Of a stretch of DNA of 64,000 bases, positions 38,998-50,014 are shown piece by piece. Both the position numbers and the translations under genes were made by a program. Each line of letters starts with the position of its first letter. Position 1 is the stretch's first letter. The notes beneath the pieces are model-generated. The model did not search any database. It was not told where the DNA came from and saw nothing but the letters and a program-made list of their open reading frames with translations. Origin of the DNA: Onchocerca volvulus (Eukaryota > Nematoda > Chromadorea > Rhabditida > Onchocercidae); NCBI GenBank assembly GCA_000499405.2, contig HG738145.1:62001-126000 (forward strand), given 5' to 3'.

Positions 38998-39279
38998 TTA
39001 TACAATTTCCTCTAACTTTATAGTTAAATTGCTGTAATACTTATTAACCCTATTAGTCCTACCCCTAGCCTTTGGATATATTCTACGCAAAGTAAAAGAC
39101 TTGCCCACCAAAATTTCCTTTATATATAGACCGTCAATATTTAAATCCATAATTATGTTGAGCATTAGCAAAAGAAACCTTTTTATTACGTAATAGATTG
39201 GCAACCAAAACTTAACATACGAGGAGATTGATTTCAAAACTCCAGAACTAGCTTTAACTATTGTGAATCTACTTTTCAT
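38998..39279 (-). pseudogene. rplV: Wolbachia-derived rplV (ribosomal protein L22) fragment
   Basis: The C-terminal part is clear L22: [20 protein letters not shown] then the [19 protein letters not shown] block. The N-terminal part begins with the L22 KASSGVLKS motif, then shifts frame. [13 protein letters not shown] and NAQHNYG are readable in a second frame, abutting each other, so the middle of L22 is deleted. The open frame from 39279 is therefore a chance read-through of a broken gene. It has the bacterial neighbours rpsS upstream and rpsC downstream in S10-operon order. Confidence 0.88.
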
Positions 39280-39396
39280 AACAATTACTTACCTTCTTAC
39301 TGCTTTTTTTTTATATCACCACTATGACTAATTAAATTTACAGGGTAGGTGTGAAAATTCACCAAATTTATGACCTACTATTTATTCTTCACTTCT
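39268..39396 (-). pseudogene. rpsS: Wolbachia-derived rpsS (ribosomal protein S19) fragment
   Basis: On the minus strand, SEE, a stop and then VGHKFGEFSH match the conserved S19 C-terminal core. A frameshift follows, and the S19 tail SHSGD-KKSSKK is readable in another frame up to the overlap with rplV. The first two thirds of S19 are not recognisable. Confidence 0.7.
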
Positions 39397-39693
39397 TTCT
39401 ACACCATCACCTTTCTGAGATCTTTGACGTAAATTTGAGATTCAGATGGAGCAAATAGATCTTTTATCTTTAGTATAAGATTTGTTCCTTACTTTCTTCA
39501 AATACCTCCAACATATCATTAAACTAAGATCACCACTATAAGCATTACAGTTCAATAATAAAACCAACACGTTAATAACATATTAACATAGAGCTAACGG
39601 TTTTATAAAAAAAAAAAATATGCCTGTAAAAGAAAAAAATTGTAAAAGCAAATACGATATAAGTGATGCTCGATAAGTATTTTATGCATGTAA

Positions 39694-39894
39694 TTACAAA
39701 AAACTTTTGTAAGTATGCTGTGTATATAACCTTCGCATACTATCTGTATTCCGAGAATTGCATGCCAAAAAAATATAAAATAGTAATTTTACGACAAAAA
39801 AAACACAAAAGTTCACGAGGATGATCAATAGCCTGAAGTAATTTTTTTCATTAAAAGATAAAGAAGCAATTTGCATAAAATGCACAAAAACCAA
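39694..39894 (-). pseudogene. Possible Wolbachia sdhD (succinate dehydrogenase anchor) fragment
   Basis: Minus-strand frame with HFMQIASL, then NYFRLLIILVNFCVFFVV and a terminal FYIFL, which resembles the last membrane helix of bacterial SdhD. It lies directly downstream of the sdhC-like fragment, the usual sdhCD order. Identification rests on pattern and position and could be wrong. Confidence 0.4.
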
Positions 39895-39969
39895 AAAATA
39901 GATAAACTAGGGAAATAAAAGCAGAAAAATCACTGCAAAAACACGTTGTACCCATCAATAATGTACTAA

Positions 39970-40255
39970 ATTTCTAAACTAATTCATACAAACATAAATA
40001 AAAAAAGCCATAATAAAAAAGAAGCAACATTACCGTCAGTAGTATAGCAATTTTTCGAAACATCAGTAATTCTTACGTTAAATCCAACATTCCCATAATA
40101 GATGACGAATACCATTTAAAAAAAAAATGATATCGGAAATCTATAAAACATAAAACATGAGCTAATTTAGCAATAGGAATAGATAAATAACTCAATACAT
40201 TTAAATACTTTACTATAAATAGTTTAGGAAAATAAACAATGTAATATAAAATACC
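39970..40255 (-). pseudogene. Probable Wolbachia sdhC (cytochrome b556) fragment
   Basis: On the minus strand, LSYLSIPIAKLAHVLC (from about 40210) is followed by YHFFF, then in another frame NGIRHLLW (40117-40093), then NVGFNVRITDVSK (40092-40054) and a hydrophobic end. YH-x-x-NGIRHL-W is the signature of SdhC, the haem-binding anchor subunit of succinate dehydrogenase. At least two frameshifts break it. The orientation is the same as the ribosomal fragments. Confidence 0.55.
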
Positions 40256-41367
40256 AAGAAAGCATTACTAAACAAAAGAAATAACAAAATACCAGTTAAT
40301 CTATGTATAATATAGAGAAATATAATTTCAGCATTTCTGAGAAGTAATAATAACTAAATTAAGTCTTAAATAAATTTTTGCAAAATTAGCTACGTTGAAT
40401 ATCGATTCATTCGAAAAAAATTTCAAATATTGGTGCAAAAACTTAATTCATTTATCAGAATTAAAAATACAAAACTAACAAAAATTTTCATAAATTTTCT
40501 TGCATTAAAAATTAATTCATAAAATTATTGAATGAAAAATTTCAAACTAATTTTAGATAAGATTCGAAAAAATTTAATAACAATCGTATGAGCAAAAGTT
40601 TCGAAGTTTTATCTAATCTATTTATTGAATTAAAAGAAGCCAATAATTTATTGTAAAATTAAATTGACTTAGCTTAATTCTGCTATTCTTAATTTAAAAT
40701 TTCTTTATGAAATATTTTGATATAATGTTGATTCAGATTTCAAATTTTTTTTTTTTTTCAATTTCCACTTTTTAATCTTTCATATTCAAGAACTTTAAAT
40801 GCTAATTTCACTTCTGTCAAATTTAATTTTTGAGTTAAAACATATCAACAGTTCACTGTAAAAATTAGTCATAAAGTATCGTTTCATAGTTAAATATCTA
40901 TATAAGGTATATCCAAAAGGAAAGTAAGAAATCGAAAATTCTTCATATTTGTAGTAATTTTTCCTTTCTTTTTTTTTTTTTTTTAAATCATAACTTTAAA
41001 AAAAAAAATAAAAATTATGAAAATGGAAATAAATTGTTTAACTTTTGAAATTTCACTTTGATTGCTTAAATTAATATTTCAAATTAGAAAATTTTCCATT
41101 ATTTATGTATTTCCTTTATGCTGCAATTTGAGATTAAATTCCGATAGCAAATGAATCTTCTTTTTTCTTTTTTTTCTTAATCACCAAATATTTTTATTTG
41201 AAATTTAATTGCAGATATTTAAATTAAGCTTGTTTCATATTTAATAATTCAACTTATATCAAATTGTTGCATAATTTCAAACACTAATAAATTGATATAA
41301 TATTTTCAAAATTTCGTATGAATGTTTTCATGAATTATATCCAAAAAAAATGTCACATTTTTATTTC
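40256..41367. other. AT-rich spacer after the Wolbachia-derived block
   Basis: Nothing recognisable. The right-hand edge of the Wolbachia-derived insertion is not sharp and may extend to about 40340. Confidence 0.4.
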
Positions 41368-41515
41368 GTTAGATGGAAAATTCTGCTATCCAGAATTTTT
41401 GAGTAATCCAGAAGACGATGATAAGGAGTTGCAATCTGAGATAAATCAGGAAATTTACCTCAGATCAATCGCAAACATCGCTGATAATTCACAAGACCGA
41501 TTATGTTTTTTCTGA
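41368..41515 (+). CDS. Orphan terminal exon, acidic C-terminus of unknown protein
   Basis: After a TTTCGTTAG acceptor-like site, a phase-1 frame reads (D)GKFCYPEFLSNPEDDDKELQ and continues through SEINQEIYLRSIANIADNSQ to a stop at 41513-41515. Codon use and the lack of A/T-run residues look coding, unlike neighbouring DNA. No upstream partner exon was found between the Wolbachia block and this point, so either the intron is long, the gene starts before 38 kb, or the exon is a relic cut off by the insertion. No family is recognised. Confidence 0.4.
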
Positions 41516-41607
41516 TCCGGAATCATTTCGGGAATTCCGGTTTTAGGCTCATTAGGTCACTCATTAAGTTTTCATAATTATATGGACTTCAAGGTTTCCA
41601 TTCTTCT

Positions 41608-41682
41608 GCTACCGTAATACCAAGAATTTGAATTACAAATTCTTATGCTACCGTAATACCAAGAATTAGAATTACAAATTAG
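41608..41682. repeat. Direct repeat, 39-bp period
   Basis: GCTACCGTAATACCAAGAAT followed by T(T/A)GAATTACAAAT occurs at 41608 and again at 41647. Confidence 0.85.
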
Positions 41683-41929
41683 AAAGAGAGAGAGGGAGAA
41701 AAAGAGAACAGAAGAGAAAAAGAAAAGGGGAAAGAAATTCGTTTCATTGCAAAAAAAAAAAAAAAAAGAAAAAAAAATAGGTAATTATCGTAAATTTGAC
41801 TTAAAATATTTAATATGGCCAGTATTACTAGTAAGAGAAGTAAAATTTCGCAAAAATATAATCTAGTAAGATAGAGAAAGTAGACAGAAAAGAAAGGATA
41901 GATGAGCGAATAGGATTTCTATAGGAGAA

Positions 41930-42195
41930 ATAAAGAATAAATAAAGTAGATCGAGAGTTTCCGGGAGAAAAGTAAGAAATAGATAGGGTAGATTGGAGTT
42001 TTCCGGAAGAGAAAGAAGAAATAAATAGAACGCAAGGAGAATTTCCGGAAAAGAAACAAAAAATAGGATAAATTGAAAATTTCCGTAAAAGAAACAAGAA
42101 ATAAATAAAATGGATGGGGAAAATTTCCGGAAGAGAAACAAGAAAAAAAACAGGATGAAGTGAGAATTTCCGGAAAAGAAATATGAAATCGATAA
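41930..42195. repeat. Minisatellite, about 42-bp units
   Basis: The marker TTTCCGG(A/G)A(A/G) (one copy TTTCCGTAA) recurs at about 41959, 42001, 42043, 42081, 42125 and 42168, each followed by a purine block such as AGAAACAAGAAATAAATA. The period is 38-44 bases, a multiple of 3 in most steps, so it creates long open frames on the minus strand with 14-residue repeats; these are taken as noncoding. Confidence 0.85.
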
Positions 42196-42474
42196 AAACA
42201 GATAGCTCAAAAATTCTGATTATATTGCTACACAATTTCCAGAAAAAATTCGGACATTTCGTTAAGAAAATTTTTACTCTATACTATTAATTTTAAATAA
42301 GTGAACTTTTTCAACATCCAAAAATCGATAATTTAATTTTTTTTAAAAATTTCAAATTTAATGCGAAAAAAAATCCGAAATTCTCTTCCAAAAGAGAACA
42401 CTTACTTAGGAGCAAACCTATCCCAGCATTTTTTTTTTGATTCAGCCTGATGTTTAATTAATTTGAAATTGCCC

Positions 42475-42670
42475 TTTCGGTACTTTACGGTTGGACGTGT
42501 GCAGGTGGTTGCGTGATGTAACACACGTATCACCTGAATCATTTTTAGGAATGGGTGATACGGGCGGGACGGTTAACGTAACGGATAATACGTGATTGTT
42601 AGACGTAAAAATCTGAAGAAATGATGTCGTACATAATGCGTCAAATTGAAATGTTACACGTGGAAGTAGC
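42475..42670. promoter_or_regulatory. Presumed aos-1 promoter with clustered ACGT cores
   Basis: About 130-320 bases before the aos-1 ATG, base composition rises well above the local background and ACGT-type cores cluster: GGACGTGTG, CACACGTATC, TAACGTAACG, ATACGTGA, AGACGTAA and ACACGTGG (an E-box). GGTGATACG-type repeats also occur on both strands (ACGTATCACC and GGGTGATACGGGCGGG). Function is inferred from position and composition. Confidence 0.35.
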
Positions 42671-42795
42671 AAAGTGCTAAAATTCGAAATCTAAAAAATT
42701 AAATTTTTAAATTTCTTAAAGTTCGTTTTTTTTCTTTTTTCCTCTCTTTTTTAGTAATACAACAACAACAAAAAAGAAAAAACTGCCACTGAAAG

Positions 42796-45700
42796 ATGAT
42801 ATCAAAAAATTCGACGACTGCTACAGTCGCAGAAAATACTATCAGCGAAGATGAGAAAGCTGTTTACGATCGACAGATACGATTGTGGGGTTTGGAAACA
42901 CAAAATCGGTCAGTTGACCTATTTTTTGTACTTCCAATTTTGTTTTGTTTTGTTTTTTTATCATTTTTAAGAAAATTATTTTCAATTTTCTTCAAAAATT
43001 AATTTTTGTTGTTTTTGGTGAATGAAAACTTTTTATAATTTTAAAAATTGTTTCGTTAATTTTCCAAGAAATAATCATTTGACAGTGAATCAATACAAGA
43101 TTTTCCGATTCCTGATGCTTTTTTCTTTTTTTCTAATTTCGTATATTTTCATCGCATAAGAAATAAATTTTCGTCTAAAATCAAATTCGATGCATTGAAA
43201 CTTCAGAATAAGTGTTTGAAAGTCTTCGAACTTTTTTTTTACTGAGATTTCAGTCAAATTATTTTTTCATCATTTCAGAATAAATTTTTTTTTTCTTTTT
43301 TTAATCTCTGAGTAGGAATTGATGGAAATAAATTTGAAAATAACCATAAAATAATTGTTTTGAGAATAATAATAATAATGATATAGTTTCAGAATTTATT
43401 TGTAAGTTTAGAGAAACCATAATGATAAACTTAGTTAAGTTCAAATTCATATTAAGTTCGAGTTCATGCTTGAATTCAAGCATTTAGTTCAGCGATTGAA
43501 TTTAAACGTTTATAGGCTACGCAATTCGACTGTATTGGTCGCTGGTTTATCGGGATGTGGAAGTGAAGTGGCAAAAAATTTGATGTTAACTGGATTGAAA
43601 TCACTTACCTTACTGGACAATAAAACTGTAAATTATTGTACACTTTTTTTTTTTTAATAGAAACATATGGGCTCGTAATTGTCATCAGTTCGAGCACATA
43701 TGAATATAAATTTAATTTCCTACCCGTAAAATTAATTATTTGCTTAATTGAGTAAAAATTGATTTAATTCATTTCACTGTAGTAGTAATTTTGATTTTTT
43801 AGATTTCTGCAGACGATTATTGGAATCAATTTTTATTGCAGCGTGGCGATGAAGGCAAAAATGTATGTTCCTAAAATACAATTTAGTCAAAATAAATATG
43901 GAAATTTAATCCTATCGAAGATTTTATGTTTTTTTTTTCCTATTTAGTAATGAAGTCGAATTTTGAAATAAATAATCACTTCAACTGTATTATTTATTAA
44001 TATTTTGATGTATTAATTGAAATAAACATTTTACAATTAATCTTTTGATCATGTTGGAACTTTTTTTATCTCTATAACTTCTTTCAACTTTACTATCATT
44101 TTTTCTTGCTATTTTATTAAAATTTATAATGAGGTTTTGAATCCTTATAGTGAATATGATCGAAATTTCGAGATAATTTTTGTAATTTCATCACATTTGA
44201 TATTTCATATACCGCTACTTTTTTAGCGTGCTGAAGCATCACGACTAAAATGTCAATTATTAAATCCGAATGTAGAATTACACGTGGATACAGAGGATAT
44301 ATCCAAAAAAGATGAAAAATTTTTTGCTGGCTTTGATTTGGTTATTTTGGTTGATCAAAAATACGGTATTGTTAATCAGATCAGTAAAATTTGTCGGAAT
44401 GCTAAAAAACCGTGAGATTTTAATCAATTTCTGTAATCTTATATTAGCATAGAGTTACCAAAATTAGAGATTACGCTTATCACTAGTTAAAACCAAGTAT
44501 TTTGAGTCAGAGATTGTCCAAATCAGCAATATTGAAGCGAATTGATTTGATTCTTGTTTCATAAGTATGATTTAGATAATCTTCTTTTACACAGTCATGT
44601 CAGGTAGGTTGCTTTGTAAGTCAGGGACACATAATCTATGTATTTCTGATGATATTGGTTATTAGTGCCTATTTGTGGATTATGCATATATCCAGAATTT
44701 TCATTTCTTAATTTTTTTCTTTTTTTCTATAACTGCTGTCGGAACTTTTTAAGAATTAATTTTAGATTTATTGCTGGAGGCGTTTTTGGTTGGATAGGAT
44801 ACGCATTTTTCGACTTTACTGGTTGTTCATTTTTAGTGTAAGTTCATTCATATGACCTTGTACATTTGAATGCAATATTGACATTATCATTTATGCAGCA
44901 GGTATTATATAGTTTTATGTTGAATTGTTAATTCACCCACATATTCAAGCAAATACTTTCCATACTTGCTAATTGTTATATGCTCGATGCTTTATATTAG
45001 GTAATGCTGGTAGATTAAACTACTTCTTACTGTAAAACATGGAACTTTGAATTTTAGGACTATACCAAAAATAAGAACAGGCTGTGTACTTGAAGATGAT
45101 TCTGTAGAAGATGGTTCCTCATCAGCAAAGAAACCAAGAATCGACATTGAATTAGAAAATGGAAAAGGAGGAAAAGAAAATAACGCAGTGAATGTTGTAC
45201 TAGATGATGAAGATGAAAAAGTGCAGATGGTAAGTAATGCTCTGAATGAAGAATATATTACATTAATGGAATAAAAATGAAGTTAAAGCATCATATTACT
45301 TACACTTCTTACGTATTAGTATGTTTCACATGCTTGTTTATTGATACGATCGAAATTGCATAATACGAAATTTATTCTAGTTGAATATAAAATTATGAAT
45401 TAATTAAAGGCACTTATTTTGCTTATTTTTTTAGTTGTTAATATTTCAGACGTTTTCATATCCATTATGGGACGATACATGGAACGTTGACTGGTCTCAT
45501 AAAAAGCTCATTCGTAAATCGAAACGAATTTTGCCCAGATCGTATTTCCCTATCCGAGGTATTTTTCCGTATGCTAATGTATTGCAATAAAATTTTGCTT
45601 CAAATAAGTAGAGATTTTTCCTGCGGAAAACCCCTTTTATATTTGGAATCTTTAATGCTAAAGTTTGAAAAGTTTCAATGTTAAAGATTCCAGAATAAAT

Positions 45701-46318
45701 TTAAATGCAGATTAAATGTGAACTATTTTTGGACACAAAAATAAAATAATTTAAATATAGCAAATAATCATAAAAATACACCCAATCGTTTTCTGTTTTC
45801 TAGTTATGCTTCGACTGCAAGAAAGCGGTGATGCCGTGGATCGAGAAAAATTTATGGAACTATGGAGGAAAGAATTAGAGCAATGCAATCACATCCTCGA
45901 TGACGAGTATTTCAACGTCAAATATTTTTCACAGTTAGCATAATTTAATTCTTTCGATAATAAAAATGGTGTGGTAGCAATTGAAAAGTTTCTGCTTCAT
46001 TCATTAGAATTATTACAGACAGTTTTCTTCTTATTAAAAAGTTAAAAATGAAGTTATTTCAGTTTTGTTGGACCTCAGCTTAGCCCAGCATGTGCCATCG
46101 TTGGAGCTCATATGGCACAGGAAGCAATAAAGGTTTTCTTTTTCTTTTTTTTTTTCTATTTAGGAATTTATTCGGTAAAATATTGAGTTAAAAATTAAAA
46201 TTTAATTAAGTTTTATTCGTAAAACTGTTATTTTGAAATGCATTTCACAATTCGAATATAGGATATTAAAAAAGGATTACTGATTTTGCACAACGCAGTT
46301 ACCTTTCATTCTGGATAG
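42796..46318 (+). CDS. aos-1: SUMO-activating enzyme subunit 1 (AOS-1/SAE1)
   Basis: AOS1 pairs with UBA2 as the SUMO E1 enzyme, which adenylates SUMO in the nucleus and passes it to UBC9. Ten exons, in phase: 42796-42908, 43516-43627, 43803-43862, 44227-44411, 44766-44837, 45058-45229, 45450-45558, 45804-45933, 46063-46132, 46262-46318; 359 residues (human SAE1 is 346). Family motifs are in order: [11 protein letters not shown] near residue 25, [20 protein letters not shown] from about 40 (ThiF/E1 Rossmann fold), [37 protein letters not shown] and, at the end, [20 protein letters not shown] and the LLILHN block. As expected for this subunit there is no catalytic cysteine domain. Residues about 190-235 form an acidic insert with KKPRID, a possible nuclear signal. 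The start is the first ATG, before the conserved YDRQIRLWG. Confidence 0.95.
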
Positions 46319-47723
46319 TATATTCAGACATAGTGGATTTTCTAGATGGGATATTTCAATCTTCCTTAATCTTCCAGATTATTCGATTGAAAATATCTTT
46401 GTTCTTTATCCTGCTTCAAGAGCAATTCTTCGGACTGCTCAGCCAGACCTGACTAATAGCAATGTTTTTTCGATTTTTTATCTTCGACAAGATCTACTAG
46501 TTGTAAGCATATTTTCAAAGATATGAATTTACGGTGGACAATTTTTTTAAGGATACTAATTTCAGGCACTTTCTCAAAAGGATGAACCTCTTCGGAATGT
46601 GTTCTTTTATTCTGCAATTGATACCAGTGGTATTGTCTGTCATTTGCCACCGATCGTATAATTTCATTGTTGATTTCAATTATTATAATAATGATTTGAC
46701 TGTTTGTAGGTGATCTCAAATTTTTTTTTTGTTTTATATCCCTATTGTTATATTAAATCGGAATACTAATTGTGAATGCTTTATGTTTTCAACCATTTTT
46801 TTCTTTTTCTTCTCTTTTTTTTTTCGTTTGTTTTGCAGACCGTTTAATTTATCCACTAAATCAATTTATTCTATTTATTTGCAGATAATAGAAAGATTCG
46901 GGTATTATGGCATCATGTAGATGCAAATATACTGCCACAAATAATTTTTTAAGGCATAAAGTTTAGATGAAATAATTTCATGGAATATGAAAGTTTTAAA
47001 TGAAATAATTTCATGGAATATGAAAGTTTCTAAGTTTTCAAAAAACTCTTATCGTTGAAAAATTGGGATGGCAAGGCAAATTTTTTAAGATAGCAGAAAT
47101 GAAAGGAATAAGATAATATTTTTTTGGATGTAAGATTACGATATGAATTGCATCACTGGCATGCAATGATACAGTCTAGATGAACCAATTGATTGAATTA
47201 ATGCTTGTTGTAATCCACAATTTTCTTTTTATTAAATCCGGTTAAATCTGTGTTACCTCTCACTTTCATTTCTATTTTTATTACATCTCACTTTATCTGT
47301 TATGTGATGTACTGTTTGTAGAAAAAAAAAAAAACTTGTTTATTTTGTTAGTTTGATAAATTTGCTCAAATAAATTTTTGCCTTTATCATTGATACCAAG
47401 TTATTTTAACGACAGATATATAATATATTAATATGAATTTATTTAAGAGATGAAGATATCGCGAAATCCCATATTAAAGAAATATTAAATTCATTTAATT
47501 GAAATTTGATACATAATTTGATTGATATATATTGTTTGATATTCTAAACAAGATATAGGATTTGTAATAATGTAAATTGGTTTAGAAGTCTTAATGGAAA
47601 GATAAGTTAATCTATGCGGAGTCGTATAATTTATATAAGCTATAAATTACAAAATTCGACAAAAAAAATCTAAAAATTCGACAGGAAATTTGATATTTTT
47701 TCTATTATTTCAGATAAAAGAGA
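46319..47723. other. Spacer between aos-1 and mdn-1
   Basis: Includes the aos-1 3' untranslated region and, at 47711-47713, the CAG of a splice acceptor 10 bases before the mdn-1 ATG (probably trans-splicing). A 30-bp direct repeat lies at 46967-47029. An AATAAA is at 47369. Short open frames here are T-run artefacts. Confidence 0.55.
46967..47029. repeat. Perfect 30-bp direct repeat
   Basis: ATGAAATAATTTCATGGAAT plus ATGAAAGTTT occurs at 46967-46996 and 47000-47029, with a period of 33. Confidence 0.9.
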
Positions 47724-49968
47724 ATGAAGATAAAAAAGACAAAAAAGCGAAAACGAAAGTTATTGCTTACTGATGAAGCGGAAAATACAACACCTGAAAA
47801 AATACTAAGAAATAAAAAAATGGAAGAAGAAACCGGATCTGTTGCTGATGATTTTATACCGGATGTTATGCCTACCAGAGTTGCTTATCGTGAGCAACTG
47901 GAAATTGGTATCCGGAATCGTTTACTTATCCTTTTACAAGTAAGTTTTCGAAGATTTTCCTGTCTTATATACATTTTTTACGAAAATTTACTTATACGAT
48001 TTGATTTTAGTTTAATTTATTTGTTTTTTTTTTCCAATTTAGAAAGAGAAATGATTAATTCGAAATCCAAATGATCATTCAATAAGATTAATTTTAAAAT
48101 TAACATTCAAAAGTTATGGAATGTTATGTGCAATTTTTTTGTTTGTCGTTTCCTTGATTGCATTTTTAATTTTGATTATCTTTCAATGGAAGAACTGCGA
48201 TTTGCTCCCAATTAACGCACGTCAAATATTTAGAATGTTAAATTGTTTGTTAGATTACATAAATTAGTGGTAGCATCAAAAGTAATGATAGTAGCATTGA
48301 AATAAAGTTAAAGCAATAAGTATTTTTCGAATTATTTCATTTTGCAATTCTTCCACGAACATCGGTGCTATGCAAAATTGAATGATTATACTTCAGTGGA
48401 TGAATCCATTCATATGCTTAAATTAATTAATGGCATAAAATGAAGTTTCTGATAGTTCAGTTTGTTTTGGAATCTTTTTCAATTTTGGCGGTTAATTTTG
48501 AGTGAGTTAATTTCTTTTTTTTTTTTTTTTGATATTTTTTACAATTAGCTGTCTGATTCTTTCATCGTTGAAGCATATAAAATTTAGGGTCCAATTGGTT
48601 GTGGTAAAACATCGATAGTGAGAGAAGTTGCACACAATATGAAATTACCATGTCGAGCGGTTCAAATGGGTGAACAAATTGATTCGAAAACTTTATTTGG
48701 AACATTTCATTGCTTGGATGTACCTGGTGAATTTTGTTGGAAACAAAGCACCTTCACAAAGGTAAAATTTATTTCTAATATGATTTGTTTTTGATGTTAC
48801 TATTTGATAGAAAATGATGGAATTGTGCTACCAATCCTCATTTTTCATTTCAGTGTATTATATATGAGCTTCCAAAAGAATTAGAAAATTCCAAAAGAGT
48901 TGTCTTTTTTTTTTTTTTTTTTTTTTTGTATTCACTGTAAAGCGTTCAGCGAGAAAATCGAAGTAAGGATCAGCAGTAATTTTGAGACTTATGTTAAAAC
49001 AATTATTTGATTAAATAAAAGAAAATTTTTTGATATAAAGGTAATAAATACATCTAATTTCATCCATTAATAAATGTATTTATATCCAGGAAATCCCATT
49101 CATGCGCAAAGATATTATTAAATGTAAACAGAATAATAGAGTGTCATTTAAGTCTAACTTGAGAGTAGATTGAATGAATAACTACTCATATTAACTTCTT
49201 TTTTTGGAACCAAAAAAAAGATATGCAGTTTTTTATGAGAAATGCTAATATAAATAAGGAACTTAATCTTTGATTTTATAGTATGATATTGTTTTCTGCA
49301 ATTAATTTTTGGTTTTTTGTTGTTCTTATGAAAACTTCTGGAAATTTCAGTATATTCTTGATAAGGGAATCATACTTTTGGAAGATATTGATTGTGCTTC
49401 TGTCGATTTAATATCACAGATAATCGACTTATGTAATAATCGTGAAGCGCGAGTAACTTCTGGTGAAACGATACGAATGCATGATGAAGCTTATATTGTT
49501 GCTACAATGAGGTTTTTTAACGTTAAATTGTTTGAAAATTTTGAATAGTTAATTAGGGAATGTAGCATAAATGTACTGATACAGAAGTTATAAAAATTTT
49601 TTCAAATCTTCAGAATTGAAAAACTTTTGGCTAAATTTTCTTAAATGACGTATTATTATGAATAAAGATGAAAAAGTAGGCAAAATATTCAGCAGTTTAA
49701 CTTAAAAAACACTAAAATTAAATCTTCAGGTGTACGAAGGAGGAAAGAAGTTTCCGATCGGCTGATATTGAATTATTGCTTACTTCTATACCATTTGAAA
49801 TTTCACTGCCACCGTTTACAAACAAAGAACTTCATCGTGCTATTTGCATTTTATGCAAAAGGGTTGCACCAATTGCTCAGAAATTGATAAATTTATTCGA
49901 TGAACTTATCAATAGTTCGGCTAATCAAATAAATGGAAGAAAATTAGGAGCAACGTACGATTTTTTGA

Positions 49969-50014
<46 letters not shown>

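Larger units (their letters stand above)
41516..42795. other. Repeat-rich spacer upstream of aos-1
   Basis: Holds the 39-bp direct repeat, a GA-rich stretch (about 41685-41735), the 42-bp minisatellite and, next to aos-1, a GC-richer presumed promoter segment (42475-42670). No exon was recognised. Confidence 0.6.

Noticed and set aside
41828..42235. Two overlapping minus-strand open frames over 110 codons
   Set aside because: Produced by the 42-bp minisatellite; low-complexity Phe/Leu/Ser product with 14-residue periodicity.
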